From the NCBI RefSeq assembly GCF_963666255.1, contig NZ_OY762656.1:1426001-1490000 (forward strand): a stretch of DNA of 64,000 nt, in the 5' to 3' direction. Below are positions 25,571 through 35,239 of this stretch, piece by piece. The notes under the pieces were generated by a model that was not told where the DNA came from, did no database searches, and saw nothing but the letters and a program-made list of their open reading frames with translations. Both the position numbers and the translations under genes were made by a program. Within the stretch, counting starts at the first letter, position 1, and each line of letters begins with the position of its first letter. This stretch comes from an uncultured Propionivibrio sp. (lineage in GTDB: Bacteria; Pseudomonadota; Gammaproteobacteria; Burkholderiales; Rhodocyclaceae).

Positions 25571-28500
25571 TCAGTCCTTCTCGGCGTCGACGTTCATGTG
25601 CGCGGCTTCCTCGCGCCGGGTGAAGCGGTCGAGGTAGAGGTAGATGACCGGCGTCAGGTAGAGCGTCAGCAACTGCGACAGCAGCAACCCGCCGACCACG
25701 GCCAAACCGAGCGGTTGCCGCACTTCGGCGCCGGCGCCGATGCCGAGGGCGATCGGCAGTGTGCCGACGAGCGCGGCCATCGAGGTCATCATGATCGGCC
25801 GGAAACGGATCAGACAGGCCTGGAAAATCGCGTCGAAGGCCGGCAAGCCGGCGCTACGCTGCCGGTCGAGCGCAAAGTCGATCATCATGATGGCGTTCTT
25901 CTTGACGATGCCGATCAGCATGATGACGCCGACAAAGGCGTAGAGGCTGAGGTCGATCTGGAAGATCAGCAAGGTCAGGAGCGCGCCGACAGCGGCGGAG
26001 GGCAGGCCCGAGAGGATCGTCAGCGGGTGGATGAAACTCTCGTAGAGGATGCCGAGCACGATATAAACGACCACGATGGCGATCGCCAGCAGGACGCCGA
26101 GGCCTTGCAGCGACGCCTGGAACGCCTGGGCGGTGCCTTGCAGGCTGGTGTTGAGCGATACCGGGAGGCGCAGTTCGCGCTCAAGTTCCTTGATGCGATC
26201 GACCGCCTCGCCGAGCGAAACGCCGGGCATCAGGTTGAAGGAGATCGTCACCGACGGCAGTTGGCCTTGATGGTTGATGGTCAGCGCCTGCGTCGATTTG
26301 GTCAGGCGCGTGACGGTGTCGAGCGGCACCAGCTTGCCGCTGCTGGCACGTACATACAGGCGCGACAGCATCGACGGGTCGAGCTGAAATTCCGGCGCCA
26401 CCTCAAGGATGACCTGATACTGGTTGGCGGTGCCGTAGATGATCGAAATCTGGCGGGCGCTGAAGGCGCTCTGCAAGGCATCCTCGACCTGGGCGAAGCT
26501 GAGTCCCAGCGTGGCGATCTTGTCGCGGTCGACGGTCAGCGAGACGACCGGGCTCTTGTTGTTGAGCGTGCTCGATACGTCCACGATGCCGGGAATCTGA
26601 CGGATCTTGTCCAGCAGGGTGTTCGTCCATTGATAGAGTTCGGCGAGATCGGTGTCCTGCAAGGTGTATTGGTATTGTCCGGCCGTGATCTGTCCGCCGA
26701 TGCGGATCACCGGCGGGTTTTGCATATAGACCCGGATGCCGGGCACGGCGGCCAGTTTGGGGCGCAGTTCCTGGATGATCTGGTCCGGTGTGAGCTTCCG
26801 TTCGTGCGCCGGCTTGAGCATGATCGACAGCGTGCCGGTATTCGAGGTCGGGCGTTGGTTGGTGGCGCCGACGCTCGACATGAACGAGCGGATGTTCGGG
26901 TCCTGCGCAATGATCTCGGCGATCGCCTGCTGGTGTTCGACCATGTAGGCAAACGATGCGTCCTGCGGGCCTTCGGTGGTCGCCGTGATCTGGCCGCTGT
27001 CGCCGCTTGGCAGGAAGTCCTTGGGTACCTTGCCGAACAGTACAGCGGTCAGCGCGATGGTCAGGAAGAAGCCGACGAGCACCGTGCGCGGGTGCGCCAT
27101 GGCGACGCGCAGGCTGCGCTCGTAGCTGTTGAGCAGTGTGTCGAAGAAGCGTTCGAATGCCTTGAAGACGCGCCCGTGGCTTTCCGTGTTGGAATGTTTG
27201 AGATAGCGACTGCACAGCATCGGCGTCAGCGTCAGTGAGACGATGCCCGAGACGAGAATGGCGGCGCAGATGGTGACGGCGAATTCGTTGAGCAGGCGCC
27301 CGACGATGCCGCCCATGAAGAGGACCGGGATGAACACCGCGGTCAGTGAGAAAGTCATCGAGATGATCGTGAAACCGATCTCGCGCGAGCCCTTGATCGC
27401 CGCGTGCAGCGGTGTCTCGCCCATTTCGACGTGGCGGACGATGTTCTCGAGCATGACGATCGCGTCGTCGACGACAAAGCCGACCGACAACGTCAGCGCG
27501 AGCAGCGACAGGTTGTCGAGGCTGAACTTCATCGCGTACATGACGGCGAAGGTGCCGATCACCGAAATCGGTAGCGCCAGCGCCGGAATCGTCGTCGCCG
27601 AGAGATTGCGCAGGAAGAGCAGGATGACGAGGATGACGAGGAAACCGGCAAGCACCAGCGTGAATTGGACGTCGTCGATGGCTTCGCTGATGGTGACGCT
27701 GCGGTCGTAGAGCGTCGTCATGTGGATGGCGGCCGGGAGTTTTGCCTGGAAGCTCGGCAGCACGCGCTTGACGGCGTTGACCGTTTCGATGGTGTTGGCG
27801 CCGGGCTGGCGGAAAATGGCGAGGACGATGGCGCGCTTGTCGACGTTCCAGGCGGCGATCCGCTTGTTCTCGACGCTGTCGATTGGCGTCGCGACTTCAT
27901 CGAGCCGGACCGGCGCGCCGTTGCGCCAGGCGACGATGATGTTGCGGTAGGCATCGGCATTGCCGAGTTGGCCGTTGTCCTTGATCGAGAACGCCTGATG
28001 CTCGCCGTCGAACAGGCCGACCGGTTGATTGACGTTGGCCTGGGCGATGGCTTGCTGCAACTCGTCGATGCCCATGCCGCGGGCGCTGAGCTGGTCCGGG
28101 TTGGCCTGGATGCGGACGGCGAATTTCTGCGAACCGAAGACCTGGACTTGTGCCACACCGGTGATTGTCGACAGGCGCTGGGCGAGTTGCGTCTCGGCGT
28201 ATTCGTTGACGACCGGTAGCGGCATCGTCGGCGATGACAGGGCGATGAAGAAGATCGGCGCGTCGGCTGGGTTGATTTTGCGGAACGAGGGCGGGACCGG
28301 CATGCTCGGCGGCAGTTTGCGCTGGGCGGCGGCAATGGCGGCCTGGACGTCCTGGGCAGCGGCGTCGATATTCTTGTTGAGCGAGAACTGCAGCGTGATG
28401 GCGGTCGAGCCGAGGGCGCTGACCGAACTCATCGAGTCGAGACCGGCGATCGTGGCGAACTGGTTTTCGAGCGGCGTCGCTACTGCTGCGGCCATGGTTT

Positions 28501-28669
28501 CCGGCGAGGCGCCCGGCAGGTTGGCGGTAACCGAGATGGTCGGGAAGTCTACGCTAGGCAATTCGGAAACCGGCAGGGCGCGATAGGCAATTAGCCCAAA
28601 TATGACAAACGCTGCCATCAGCAGCGTCGTCATCACCGGGCGGCGAATACACAGTTCAGGCAGGTTCAT
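25571..28669 (-). CDS. RND multidrug efflux permease (MdtB/MdtC/AcrB-like)
   Basis: This 1032-aa inner-membrane proton antiporter has the HAE1 layout: a start helix (MTTLLMAAFVIFGLIAYRAL), a large periplasmic loop, helices 2-6 with the proton-relay region LSLLALTLSVGFVVDDAIVMLENIVRH (in parts), a second loop, and the C-terminal helices with GIVKKNAIMMIDFALDRQR. The two aspartates in GFVVDDAIVM are the proton-relay pair. Sequence features are closest to MdtB/MdtC-type pumps, but only one permease is present. It pairs with the adaptor gene just upstream. No outer-membrane channel gene is in the window, so one from elsewhere is needed. Confidence 0.93.
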   Translation of the reverse strand: MNLPELCIRRPVMTTLLMAAFVIFGLIAYRALPVSELPSVDFPTISVTANLPGASPETMAAAVATPLENQFATIAGLDSMSSVSALGSTAITLQFSLNKNIDAAAQDVQAAIAAAQRKLPPSMPVPPSFRKINPADAPIFFIALSSPTMPLPVVNEYAETQLAQRLSTITGVAQVQVFGSQKFAVRIQANPDQLSARGMGIDELQQAIAQANVNQPVGLFDGEHQAFSIKDNGQLGNADAYRNIIVAWRNGAPVRLDEVATPIDSVENKRIAAWNVDKRAIVLAIFRQPGANTIETVNAVKRVLPSFQAKLPAAIHMTTLYDRSVTISEAIDDVQFTLVLAGFLVILVILLFLRNLSATTIPALALPISVIGTFAVMYAMKFSLDNLSLLALTLSVGFVVDDAIVMLENIVRHVEMGETPLHAAIKGSREIGFTIISMTFSLTAVFIPVLFMGGIVGRLLNEFAVTICAAILVSGIVSLTLTPMLCSRYLKHSNTESHGRVFKAFERFFDTLLNSYERSLRVAMAHPRTVLVGFFLTIALTAVLFGKVPKDFLPSGDSGQITATTEGPQDASFAYMVEHQQAIAEIIAQDPNIRSFMSSVGATNQRPTSNTGTLSIMLKPAHERKLTPDQIIQELRPKLAAVPGIRVYMQNPPVIRIGGQITAGQYQYTLQDTDLAELYQWTNTLLDKIRQIPGIVDVSSTLNNKSPVVSLTVDRDKIATLGLSFAQVEDALQSAFSARQISIIYGTANQYQVILEVAPEFQLDPSMLSRLYVRASSGKLVPLDTVTRLTKSTQALTINHQGQLPSVTISFNLMPGVSLGEAVDRIKELERELRLPVSLNTSLQGTAQAFQASLQGLGVLLAIAIVVVYIVLGILYESFIHPLTILSGLPSAAVGALLTLLIFQIDLSLYAFVGVIMLIGIVKKNAIMMIDFALDRQRSAGLPAFDAIFQACLIRFRPIMMTSMAALVGTLPIALGIGAGAEVRQPLGLAVVGGLLLSQLLTLYLTPVIYLYLDRFTRREEAAHMNVDAEKD

Positions 28670-28679
28670 CGTGCCGATC

Positions 28680-29828
28680 CTATTGGGCTTTTGGCGCTTC
28701 TGTACTGGCTTTGTCGGCCTTGTCTTCCGGCTTGGCGTCCTTGTCCTTGTCGCGGATCCTGGCGCCCGGTGTCAGGCGAAGGTGGCCGTCGGTGACGACG
28801 GTGTCGCCGGCGGTTAGTCCGCTGGCGATGGCCGTCAGGCCGCCGTCGGTCGCAGCGACCTGGACTTTGCGCATTTCGACGCTGCTGTCTTCTTTGACGA
28901 TGTAGACGAAGTTGCCGTCGGCGCCTTGCTGGATGGCCTCGCCGGGGACGGTCACGGCCTTTTCAAGCACGTCGAGAATCAGCGAGATGTTGAGGAATTG
29001 TCCCGGCGTCAGCTTTTCATCCTCGTTCGGCAGCGAGGCTTTCATCAGGATCGTGCCGGTGGCGGTATCGACGGCATTGTCGATGAAGATGACCTTGCCC
29101 GTGAAGTGCTGGGATTTGTCGCTCGGCAGTGTGATGTCGACGCGCATTTCGCCGGCCTTGAAGGTGCTGCGCAGGCGAGCCAGGTGTTTCTCCGGAATCG
29201 AAAAGGAAACGAGCAGCGGGCGGACCCGATTGACGACGGCCAGCGTCGTGTCATTGACCTTGACTGCGGATCCCGGAAAAACCACGCGGGCGCCGACGAT
29301 GCCGGTGAACGGTGCGCGGATCGTGGCGTAGGAGAGCTGCAGTCGGGCAACTTCTGCCGCTGCCTGGCTGGCGCGCAGGTTGGCGGTCGCCGCCGCTTCG
29401 CTGGTGCGGGTGTCGTTGACCTTCTCTTCGGAAACGAAATTGCGATTCCTGAGCGCCGTGTAACGGGCCGTGTCGGCACGCGACTTGGCGATCAGTGCCT
29501 CGTCCCGAGCGACCGCAGCCTCGGCCTGTTGCAGGCGCGCGGCGAAATCGGTCGGGTCGAGGCGGATCAGCACATCGCCTTGCTTGACGTGTTGTCCCTC
29601 GGTAAAGAGCACCGCGGCAACCTGGCCGTCGACGCGGGGCTTGAGCGTGACGCTTTCATAGGCTTCGGCGCGTCCGACCACCCGCAGGGCGACCGGAATG
29701 TCTGCTTCGGTCGCCTTGGCTGTCGTTACCGGGACCGGCGGCGGGGCCGGCTTTTTCTTGGCGTCTTCGGAACAGGCCGCCAGCGCGAGCGCGGCGGCCG
29801 TCAGCAGGGCGACAGGCGCGAGTCTCAC
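28680..29828 (-). CDS. RND efflux periplasmic adaptor lipoprotein
   Basis: This 382-aa membrane-fusion protein begins with a lipoprotein signal (LTAAALALAAC, lipid-attached Cys19). It then has the biotinyl-lipoyl half (VDGQVAAVLFTEGQHVKQGDVL), an alpha-helical hairpin and a beta-barrel domain. The C-terminus is Lys/Asp-rich and disordered. It bridges the pump to an outer-membrane channel. The start is GTG 29828, overlapping the lysA stop by four bases (GTGA). The pump follows after 10 bases. Confidence 0.92.
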   Translation of the reverse strand: MRLAPVALLTAAALALAACSEDAKKKPAPPPVPVTTAKATEADIPVALRVVGRAEAYESVTLKPRVDGQVAAVLFTEGQHVKQGDVLIRLDPTDFAARLQQAEAAVARDEALIAKSRADTARYTALRNRNFVSEEKVNDTRTSEAAATANLRASQAAAEVARLQLSYATIRAPFTGIVGARVVFPGSAVKVNDTTLAVVNRVRPLLVSFSIPEKHLARLRSTFKAGEMRVDITLPSDKSQHFTGKVIFIDNAVDTATGTILMKASLPNEDEKLTPGQFLNISLILDVLEKAVTVPGEAIQQGADGNFVYIVKEDSSVEMRKVQVAATDGGLTAIASGLTAGDTVVTDGHLRLTPGARIRDKDKDAKPEDKADKASTEAPKAQ

Positions 29829-31069
29829 GGCAGCAGGTTCTCCAGGGTGTAGAGTTCCTCGACGGTCTCGCGCCGGCGGATGAGGTGAGCCTGGTCGCCG
29901 TCGACCATGACTTCGGCGACGCGCGGACGCGTGTTGTAGTTCGAACTCATCGTCATGCCGTAGGCGCCCGCCGAGAGAACGGCGAGGAGGTCGCCCGGTT
30001 CGAGCGCAAGTTCGCGGTCGTGGCCAAGGAAATCGCCGGATTCGCAGATCGGACCGACGATCTGCCAGGTCTGCGCGGCGACGTCACGCGGCTTGACGGC
30101 GACGATGTCATGCCAGGCGTCGTACAGCGCCGGCCGCGCCAGATCGTTCATGGCGGCATCGATGATCGCGAAGTTCTTGACTTCGCCCGGCTTTAGGTAC
30201 TCGATCTTCGTCAGCAGCGCGCCGGCGTTGCCGACCATGCGACGGCCTGGTTCGAGGATGATCTTGAGGCCGCGGCCCTTGAGCTTGGCGAGCAGCGGCT
30301 GCAGGTAGCTCTTGGCCGTGGGCGCCTCTTCGTCCTTGTAGCGGATGCCGAGGCCGCCACCGAGGTCGATGTGGTGCAGGTGGATGCCGCTGGCAGCCAG
30401 TTGGTCGACCAGGATCAGGATCTTGTCGAGGGCTTCGGCGACCGGCGACGGGTCGAGGAGCTGCGATCCGATGTGGCAGTCGATGCCGGTGATTTCGAGG
30501 TTCGGCAGCGATGCGGCGCGCTGGTACAGGGCGAGCGCATCCTCGTAGGCGACGCCGAACTTGTTCTTCTTGAGGCCGGTCGAGATGTAGGGGTGCGTCT
30601 TCGGATCGACGTTCGGGTTGACGCGGAAGCTGATCGGCGCCTTCTTGCCCAAACGGCCGGCCACTGCGTTGAGCCGTTCGAGTTCGGGCGCCGACTCGAC
30701 GTTGAAGCAGAGGATGCCGACGTTGAGGGCGTATTCCATTTCCTCGACCGATTTGCCGATGCCCGAGAAAACGACCTTCTTCGGATCGCCGCCGGCGGCC
30801 AGCGCTCGCTTCAGTTCGCCGCCGGAAACGATGTCGAAACCGGCACCCTTGCGGGCGAACACGTTGAGCACGCCGAGGTTGGAGTTCGACTTGATGGCAA
30901 AACAGACGAGCGCGTCGGTGCCGGCCAGTTCCTGATGGTATTCGTCGAGCGCAGCTTCGAGTGCGGCACGCGAATACACATAGCAGGGCGTACCGAAACG
31001 GGCGGCGATGTCGGACAGGGCGACGGATTCGGCGTAGAGCTCGCCGTTCTTCAGGGTAAAGGCATTCAT
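29825..31069 (-). CDS. lysA: Diaminopimelate decarboxylase
   Basis: This 414-aa PLP enzyme converts meso-diaminopimelate to L-lysine, the last step of lysine synthesis. Motifs are the PLP lysine in CFAIKSNSN, HIDLGGGLGIRY, the phosphate-binding EPGRRMVGNAG, and the catalytic Cys region GPICESGDFL. The start MNAFTLKNGELY at 31069 overlaps the end of the LptM gene by four bases. Its own stop overlaps the adaptor gene. LptM followed by LysA is a conserved pairing in proteobacteria. Confidence 0.95.
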   Translation of the reverse strand: MNAFTLKNGELYAESVALSDIAARFGTPCYVYSRAALEAALDEYHQELAGTDALVCFAIKSNSNLGVLNVFARKGAGFDIVSGGELKRALAAGGDPKKVVFSGIGKSVEEMEYALNVGILCFNVESAPELERLNAVAGRLGKKAPISFRVNPNVDPKTHPYISTGLKKNKFGVAYEDALALYQRAASLPNLEITGIDCHIGSQLLDPSPVAEALDKILILVDQLAASGIHLHHIDLGGGLGIRYKDEEAPTAKSYLQPLLAKLKGRGLKIILEPGRRMVGNAGALLTKIEYLKPGEVKNFAIIDAAMNDLARPALYDAWHDIVAVKPRDVAAQTWQIVGPICESGDFLGHDRELALEPGDLLAVLSAGAYGMTMSSNYNTRPRVAEVMVDGDQAHLIRRRETVEELYTLENLLP

Positions 31070-31305
31070 CTGGAGGCTTCCTTGGTCGTGGTAGTATCTG
31101 CTGCAGTTGTTGCGTCTTGACGCTGAGTCTGAGAGTCTTGCTCCTGCTTGGCTTGTTTCTGCGCCTGCTGCCGCGCTTTTAGCCACGCCTGCTGTTCGGC
31201 CATTTGCGTGGGGGTGAGTGTTACCGGTCCCCGGGTGCCACAGGCACCGAGCATGACAAGCGTCGCCAGCAGAGCGGATTGCGCAAGACGAATGGGCATG
31301 GTCAT
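31066..31305 (-). CDS. lptM: Small lipoprotein, LptM (YifL) family
   Basis: This 79-aa protein has a signal peptide and a lipobox (LVMLGACG, lipidated Cys22), then GPVTLTPTQ and a Lys/Gln/Thr-rich tail. Small lipoproteins of this type upstream of lysA belong to the LptM group, which assists oxidative folding of the LPS translocon LptD. The tail is longer than in Escherichia coli. The start may be ATG 31305 or ATG 31299; neither has a strong ribosome-binding site. It is divergent from cyaY, with only 29 bases between the starts. Confidence 0.75.
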   Translation of the reverse strand: MTMPIRLAQSALLATLVMLGACGTRGPVTLTPTQMAEQQAWLKARQQAQKQAKQEQDSQTQRQDATTAADTTTTKEASR

Positions 31306-31334
31306 TTAACCAAAAGCGGGAATGTTAGCACAGG

Positions 31335-31652
31335 ATGAATGAGTCGGAATTCAATGCGTTGGCCGATCAAATGCTGGATCGGATCGAAGCTGCGCTCGAT
31401 CGTTGGGACGCCGATCTCGATTGTTCGCGTTCGGGTGACGGCGTGCTTGAGATCGAGTTCGACGACGGCGGCAAAATCATCGTCAATCGACACGTTGCGG
31501 CACAGGAAATCTGGGTGGCGGCACGTTCGGGCGGATTTCATTTTCGTTGGGACGGCGCCGTCTGGCGCGATACGCGCGATGCGTCCGAATTGATCGAGGC
31601 GCTTGCCCGCCTGGTCTCGGCCCAGTCGGGCGAGGCGGTCAGCTTCGACTGA
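31335..31652 (+). CDS. cyaY: Frataxin homologue CyaY
   Basis: This 105-aa protein has the acidic first helix (MNESEFNALADQMLDRIE), then strands with VLEIEFDDGGKIIVNRH and the frataxin signature QEIWVAARSGGFHF. It ends in a helix (ASELIEALARLVSAQSG). CyaY binds iron and modulates IscS activity in iron-sulfur cluster assembly. It is short, complete and convergent with the PBP1A gene, whose stop is 12 bases away. Confidence 0.93.
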   Translation: MNESEFNALADQMLDRIEAALDRWDADLDCSRSGDGVLEIEFDDGGKIIVNRHVAAQEIWVAARSGGFHFRWDGAVWRDTRDASELIEALARLVSAQSGEAVSFD

Positions 31653-31664
31653 CCGCCGTCGGGT

Positions 31665-33995
31665 TCAATCAACCGGTTTCGAATTCGGGTCCTGTCGCGG
31701 CTCCGGATCAACGCTTGACGGCACGTTTTCACGGTAGAAAAACTCCTTCGCCGGTCCCTTGCCGTTGCCCGGCGCATCAACGGCGACCAGTCCGGTCGGC
31801 TGCGGCATGAAGGATTCAGGGACGTCCTTGAGTACCTTGGACATGTAGCCGATCCAGGCCGGTAGCGCTGTCGTACCGCCGGTTTCGCCGTTCCCCATGT
31901 TCTTGGGGTGGTCGAACCCGACCCAGGAACAACCGACGACGGTGCGCTGGTAACCGCAAAACCAGGCATCGACGTGTTCGTTGGTCGTGCCGGTCTTGCC
32001 AGCCAGATCGCGGCGCTTGAGCGTCGCCGAGGCGCGGGCGGCGGTGCCGTAGATGGTGACGTCGCGCAGCATGCTGTCCATCATGTAGGCGTTGCGCGGA
32101 TCAATCACCAGCAGGGATTCGTCTCCGGCCTGGACCGGTTGTGCCTGGGCCAGCACCTGATCTTTCTCGTCACGAATTTCGCTGACGATGTACGGCTGGA
32201 TGCGATAACCGCCATTGGCGAAAACGGCGTAGGCCGTCACCATCTGCCAGGGGGTGACCGAGCCGGCACCGAGTGCCATGGTCAGGTAGGGCGGGTGCCT
32301 GTCGGCATCGAAACCGAAGCGGGTTGCGTAGTCCTGAATGAAATGCACACCGCTGGCCTGGAGCAGTCGGATCGATACCATGTTCTTCGATTTGGTCAGC
32401 GCCGTCCGCATGCGCATCGGACCTTCGTACTTGCCGTCGTAATTCTTCGGTTCCCAGGCCTGGCTACCGGTGACGGATGCCGGAATGCTGATCGGCGAAT
32501 CTTCGATGATCGAGGTCGGTGTGAATCCCTTTTCAAGCGAACCCGAGTAGATGAACGGCTTGAAGCTGGAACCGGGTTGCCGCCATGCCTGCGTCACATG
32601 ATTGAACTTGTTGCGGTTGAAATCGAAGCCGCCAACGAGTGCGCGGATGGCGCCGGTGTCGGGCATGGCCGACAGGAACGCCGACTCGACCTCGGGCATC
32701 TGGGTGATTCTCCAGGCATTCTTGTCGTCGGTCATGACGCGGATGATGGCGCCCCGGCGCAGGCGCTTGTTCGCCGGGGTCTTTTCGTCGAGCCAGCGGG
32801 CGCCGAGCTTGAGTCCGTCTCCGGTGATGGTGATGATTTCTCCGCCTTTCCGGTAGGCACGGATCTGCTTGGCGTCGGCTTCGAGGATGACTGCCGGATG
32901 AAGATCCGGTGAATCGCTGAAGTCCTGAAGAACTTCATCGAGTCCTTCGTCCTGGTCCGATTTGATCTCGCCCATTTCGACATAGGTTTCGGCGCCGCGA
33001 TAGCCGTGCCGGCGATCGTAGTCGAGCACGTTGCGCCGCAGGCTGAGATAAGCGGCTTCCTGATCGTTCTTGAGAATCGTCGTGTAGACCTTGAGCCCGC
33101 GCGAATACACCTCTTCCGGGAAACGTTCGGCCGCCATCTGTCGGGCCATCTCGGCGACATATTCGGCATGGACGGCGAATTCATTGGTGTCGCGCTTGAT
33201 GATCAGCGTCTGCTTGATCGCGTCTTCGTGCTGTTTGTCGTTGAGAAAGCCGAGTTCGCGCATGCGGCGCAGTACGTATTGCTGGCGCAGGCGTGCGCGC
33301 TTCGGGTTGACGACCGGGTTGAAGGCGGACGGCGCCTTGGGCAGGCCTGCCAGCATCGCTGCTTCTGCCGGTGTGATGTCCTTGAGCGATTTGCCGTAAT
33401 AGATCTGCGCGGCCGCACCGAACCCGTAGGCGCGTTGGCCGAGGTAAATCTGGTTGATATAGAGTTCGAGGATCTGGTCCTTGCTCAGGTTCGCTTCGAT
33501 CTTGAACGACAGCAGAGCCTCGTACAGTTTTCTTGCGTACGTCTTTTCCGAGGACAGGAAGAAATTCTTGGCGACCTGTTGCGTGATGGTCGATGCGCCC
33601 TGCTTCTTGCCGCCGCCGACGAGATTGCTGGCCGCGGCCCGGACGACGCCAAGCGCATCGATGCCCCCGTGTTGATAGAAACGCTCGTCTTCGGCCGCGA
33701 GGATGGCCTGCTTCATGACCTCCGGGACGTCCTGGATATGGACGACCTCGCGTCTTTCTTCCCCGAATTCTCCGATCAGGTAGCCGTCGGCGGTGAAGAC
33801 GCGCAACGGAATCTTCGGGCGATAATCAGTCAGAATCTCGAGCGAAGGGAGGTTGGGATAGGTGAGTACAAGCACCACGGCAACCATCGCGGCAATCATC
33901 GCCACGGTACCGATGAGCAAGAAAATGGGATAGAGAATCCAGCGCGAGACGTTGGGCAAGGGAGTGTCCGGATCGAATGAGACAGAGTCGCGCAT
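31665..33995 (-). CDS. mrcA: Penicillin-binding protein 1A
   Basis: This 776-aa class A bifunctional peptidoglycan synthase has a cytoplasmic tail and one membrane anchor (FLLIGTVAMIAAMVAVVLVL). It then has a glycosyltransferase domain (AILAAEDERFYQHGGID, QGASTITQQVAKNFFLS, LELYINQIYLG), an OB-like insert and a transpeptidase domain. Transpeptidase motifs are the active-site Ser in PGSSFKPF, SKN in LTKSKNMVS and KTG in LAGKTGTTNE. The tail is short and polar. It is divergent from pilM with a 161-base spacer, a placement common in proteobacteria. Confidence 0.95.
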   Translation of the reverse strand: MRDSVSFDPDTPLPNVSRWILYPIFLLIGTVAMIAAMVAVVLVLTYPNLPSLEILTDYRPKIPLRVFTADGYLIGEFGEERREVVHIQDVPEVMKQAILAAEDERFYQHGGIDALGVVRAAASNLVGGGKKQGASTITQQVAKNFFLSSEKTYARKLYEALLSFKIEANLSKDQILELYINQIYLGQRAYGFGAAAQIYYGKSLKDITPAEAAMLAGLPKAPSAFNPVVNPKRARLRQQYVLRRMRELGFLNDKQHEDAIKQTLIIKRDTNEFAVHAEYVAEMARQMAAERFPEEVYSRGLKVYTTILKNDQEAAYLSLRRNVLDYDRRHGYRGAETYVEMGEIKSDQDEGLDEVLQDFSDSPDLHPAVILEADAKQIRAYRKGGEIITITGDGLKLGARWLDEKTPANKRLRRGAIIRVMTDDKNAWRITQMPEVESAFLSAMPDTGAIRALVGGFDFNRNKFNHVTQAWRQPGSSFKPFIYSGSLEKGFTPTSIIEDSPISIPASVTGSQAWEPKNYDGKYEGPMRMRTALTKSKNMVSIRLLQASGVHFIQDYATRFGFDADRHPPYLTMALGAGSVTPWQMVTAYAVFANGGYRIQPYIVSEIRDEKDQVLAQAQPVQAGDESLLVIDPRNAYMMDSMLRDVTIYGTAARASATLKRRDLAGKTGTTNEHVDAWFCGYQRTVVGCSWVGFDHPKNMGNGETGGTTALPAWIGYMSKVLKDVPESFMPQPTGLVAVDAPGNGKGPAKEFFYRENVPSSVDPEPRQDPNSKPVD

Positions 33996-34077
33996 TATAA
34001 ACTTTGCGCAGATCGGCGTGGCGAGAGGGCCGCCGTTTCATCGTTTCGGGGGAGAAATTTCTTTACATGCCGAATGC

Positions 34078-34106
34078 TTGTTGCTAGCATCTAAAGACGA
34101 TTATCT
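34078..34106 (+). promoter_or_regulatory. Possible promoter of the pil operon
   Basis: TTGTTG (34078-34083), a 17-base spacer and TTATCT (34101-34106) lie about 50 bases upstream of pilM. An alternative -10, TATAGA near 34128, lies closer. Both are weak matches. Confidence 0.35.
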
Positions 34107-34156
34107 GTGTACCCGCTAACTGCTCGTTATAGAAGGGTTTTTTAGCAAAAGGGGGC

Positions 34157-35239
34157 GTGTTGCGGCTCGACCTGTCATTCCTAAATCCCAAGGTGCGGTC
34201 CCTGATCGGCGTCGACATCAGTTCGTCTGCGGTCAAAATGGTCGAACTGGGCGGAGACGGGAAAAAGAATTACCGTCTCGAGCGTTATGCCATCGAGGTG
34301 ATGCCGCGCGACGCAGTGTCTGACGGCAATATCGTGAACCTCGAGGCGACGGCCGAGACGGTGCGGCGTGCCTGGAAAAAACTGGGTGCGGCGACGCGTC
34401 TTGCCGGACTGGCGCTGCCAGCCTCGCATGTGATCACCAAGAAAATCATCGTTCCGGCCGGGTTGCGCGAGGATGCGCTCGAAGTGCAGGTGGAATCGGA
34501 AGCCAATCAATACATCCCGTTTGCGCTGGAGGAGGTCAATCTCGATTTCCAGATCGTCGGACCGGCACCTTCCTCCCCGGAAGAGATCGAAGTCCTGATT
34601 GCGGCATCGCGCAAGGAAAAGGTCGAGGACCGGGTGGCGGCCGTCGAGTCCGCAGGGCTCAAGGCGGTCGTGATGGATGTCGAGTCCTACGCGGTGCAGG
34701 CAGCGTTCGAGCTGATCACGAAACAGAGGGGCGATGACGTGCAGGGGCAAGTCATCGCTTTGGTTGATGTCGGCGCCAACGCCATGAATCTGACCGTCTT
34801 GCGCGACGGACAGTCCCTGTACGTGCGTGAACAGGCGTTTGGCGGCAACCAGCTGACGCAGGACATTGCTCGTGCATACGGCATGACTTTCGAAGAGGCC
34901 GAAGCCGAAAAAAGGCGCGGTAATCTGCCGCCGGATTATGAGCAGGATTTGCTTCGACCATTCATGGAGAGCATGGCGCTCGAGATCGTCAGGACCCTGC
35001 AGTTCTTTTATACCTCGACGCAGTATTCGCAGGTCGATGTCATCGTTCTGGCAGGTGGCTGTGCCGTGTTGCCGGGAGTGGCCGATGTCGTGACGGAGCG
35101 GACGGGCATCGAGGTGCATGTGGCCAATCCGTTTGCGGGCATGAGTCTGTCGGATCGTGTCACGGCCAAGCGCCTGCAGGCTGACGCACCGTCGCTGCTG
35201 GTAGCCTGCGGTCTGGCGTTGCGGAGATTTGACGAATGA
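34157..35239 (+). CDS. pilM: Type IV pilus assembly protein PilM
   Basis: This 360-aa actin-like cytoplasmic protein has the nucleotide-binding start IGVDISSSAVKMVEL, followed by ALVDVGANAMNLTVL and VIVLAGGCAVLPGVADVV. PilM binds the N-terminus of PilN and links the ATPases to the inner-membrane alignment complex. The start is GTG 34157, after AAAAGGGGG. It is the first of five genes that overlap by four bases each (ATGA or GTGA), so the operon pilMNOPQ is translationally coupled throughout. Confidence 0.94.
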   Translation: MLRLDLSFLNPKVRSLIGVDISSSAVKMVELGGDGKKNYRLERYAIEVMPRDAVSDGNIVNLEATAETVRRAWKKLGAATRLAGLALPASHVITKKIIVPAGLREDALEVQVESEANQYIPFALEEVNLDFQIVGPAPSSPEEIEVLIAASRKEKVEDRVAAVESAGLKAVVMDVESYAVQAAFELITKQRGDDVQGQVIALVDVGANAMNLTVLRDGQSLYVREQAFGGNQLTQDIARAYGMTFEEAEAEKRRGNLPPDYEQDLLRPFMESMALEIVRTLQFFYTSTQYSQVDVIVLAGGCAVLPGVADVVTERTGIEVHVANPFAGMSLSDRVTAKRLQADAPSLLVACGLALRRFDE

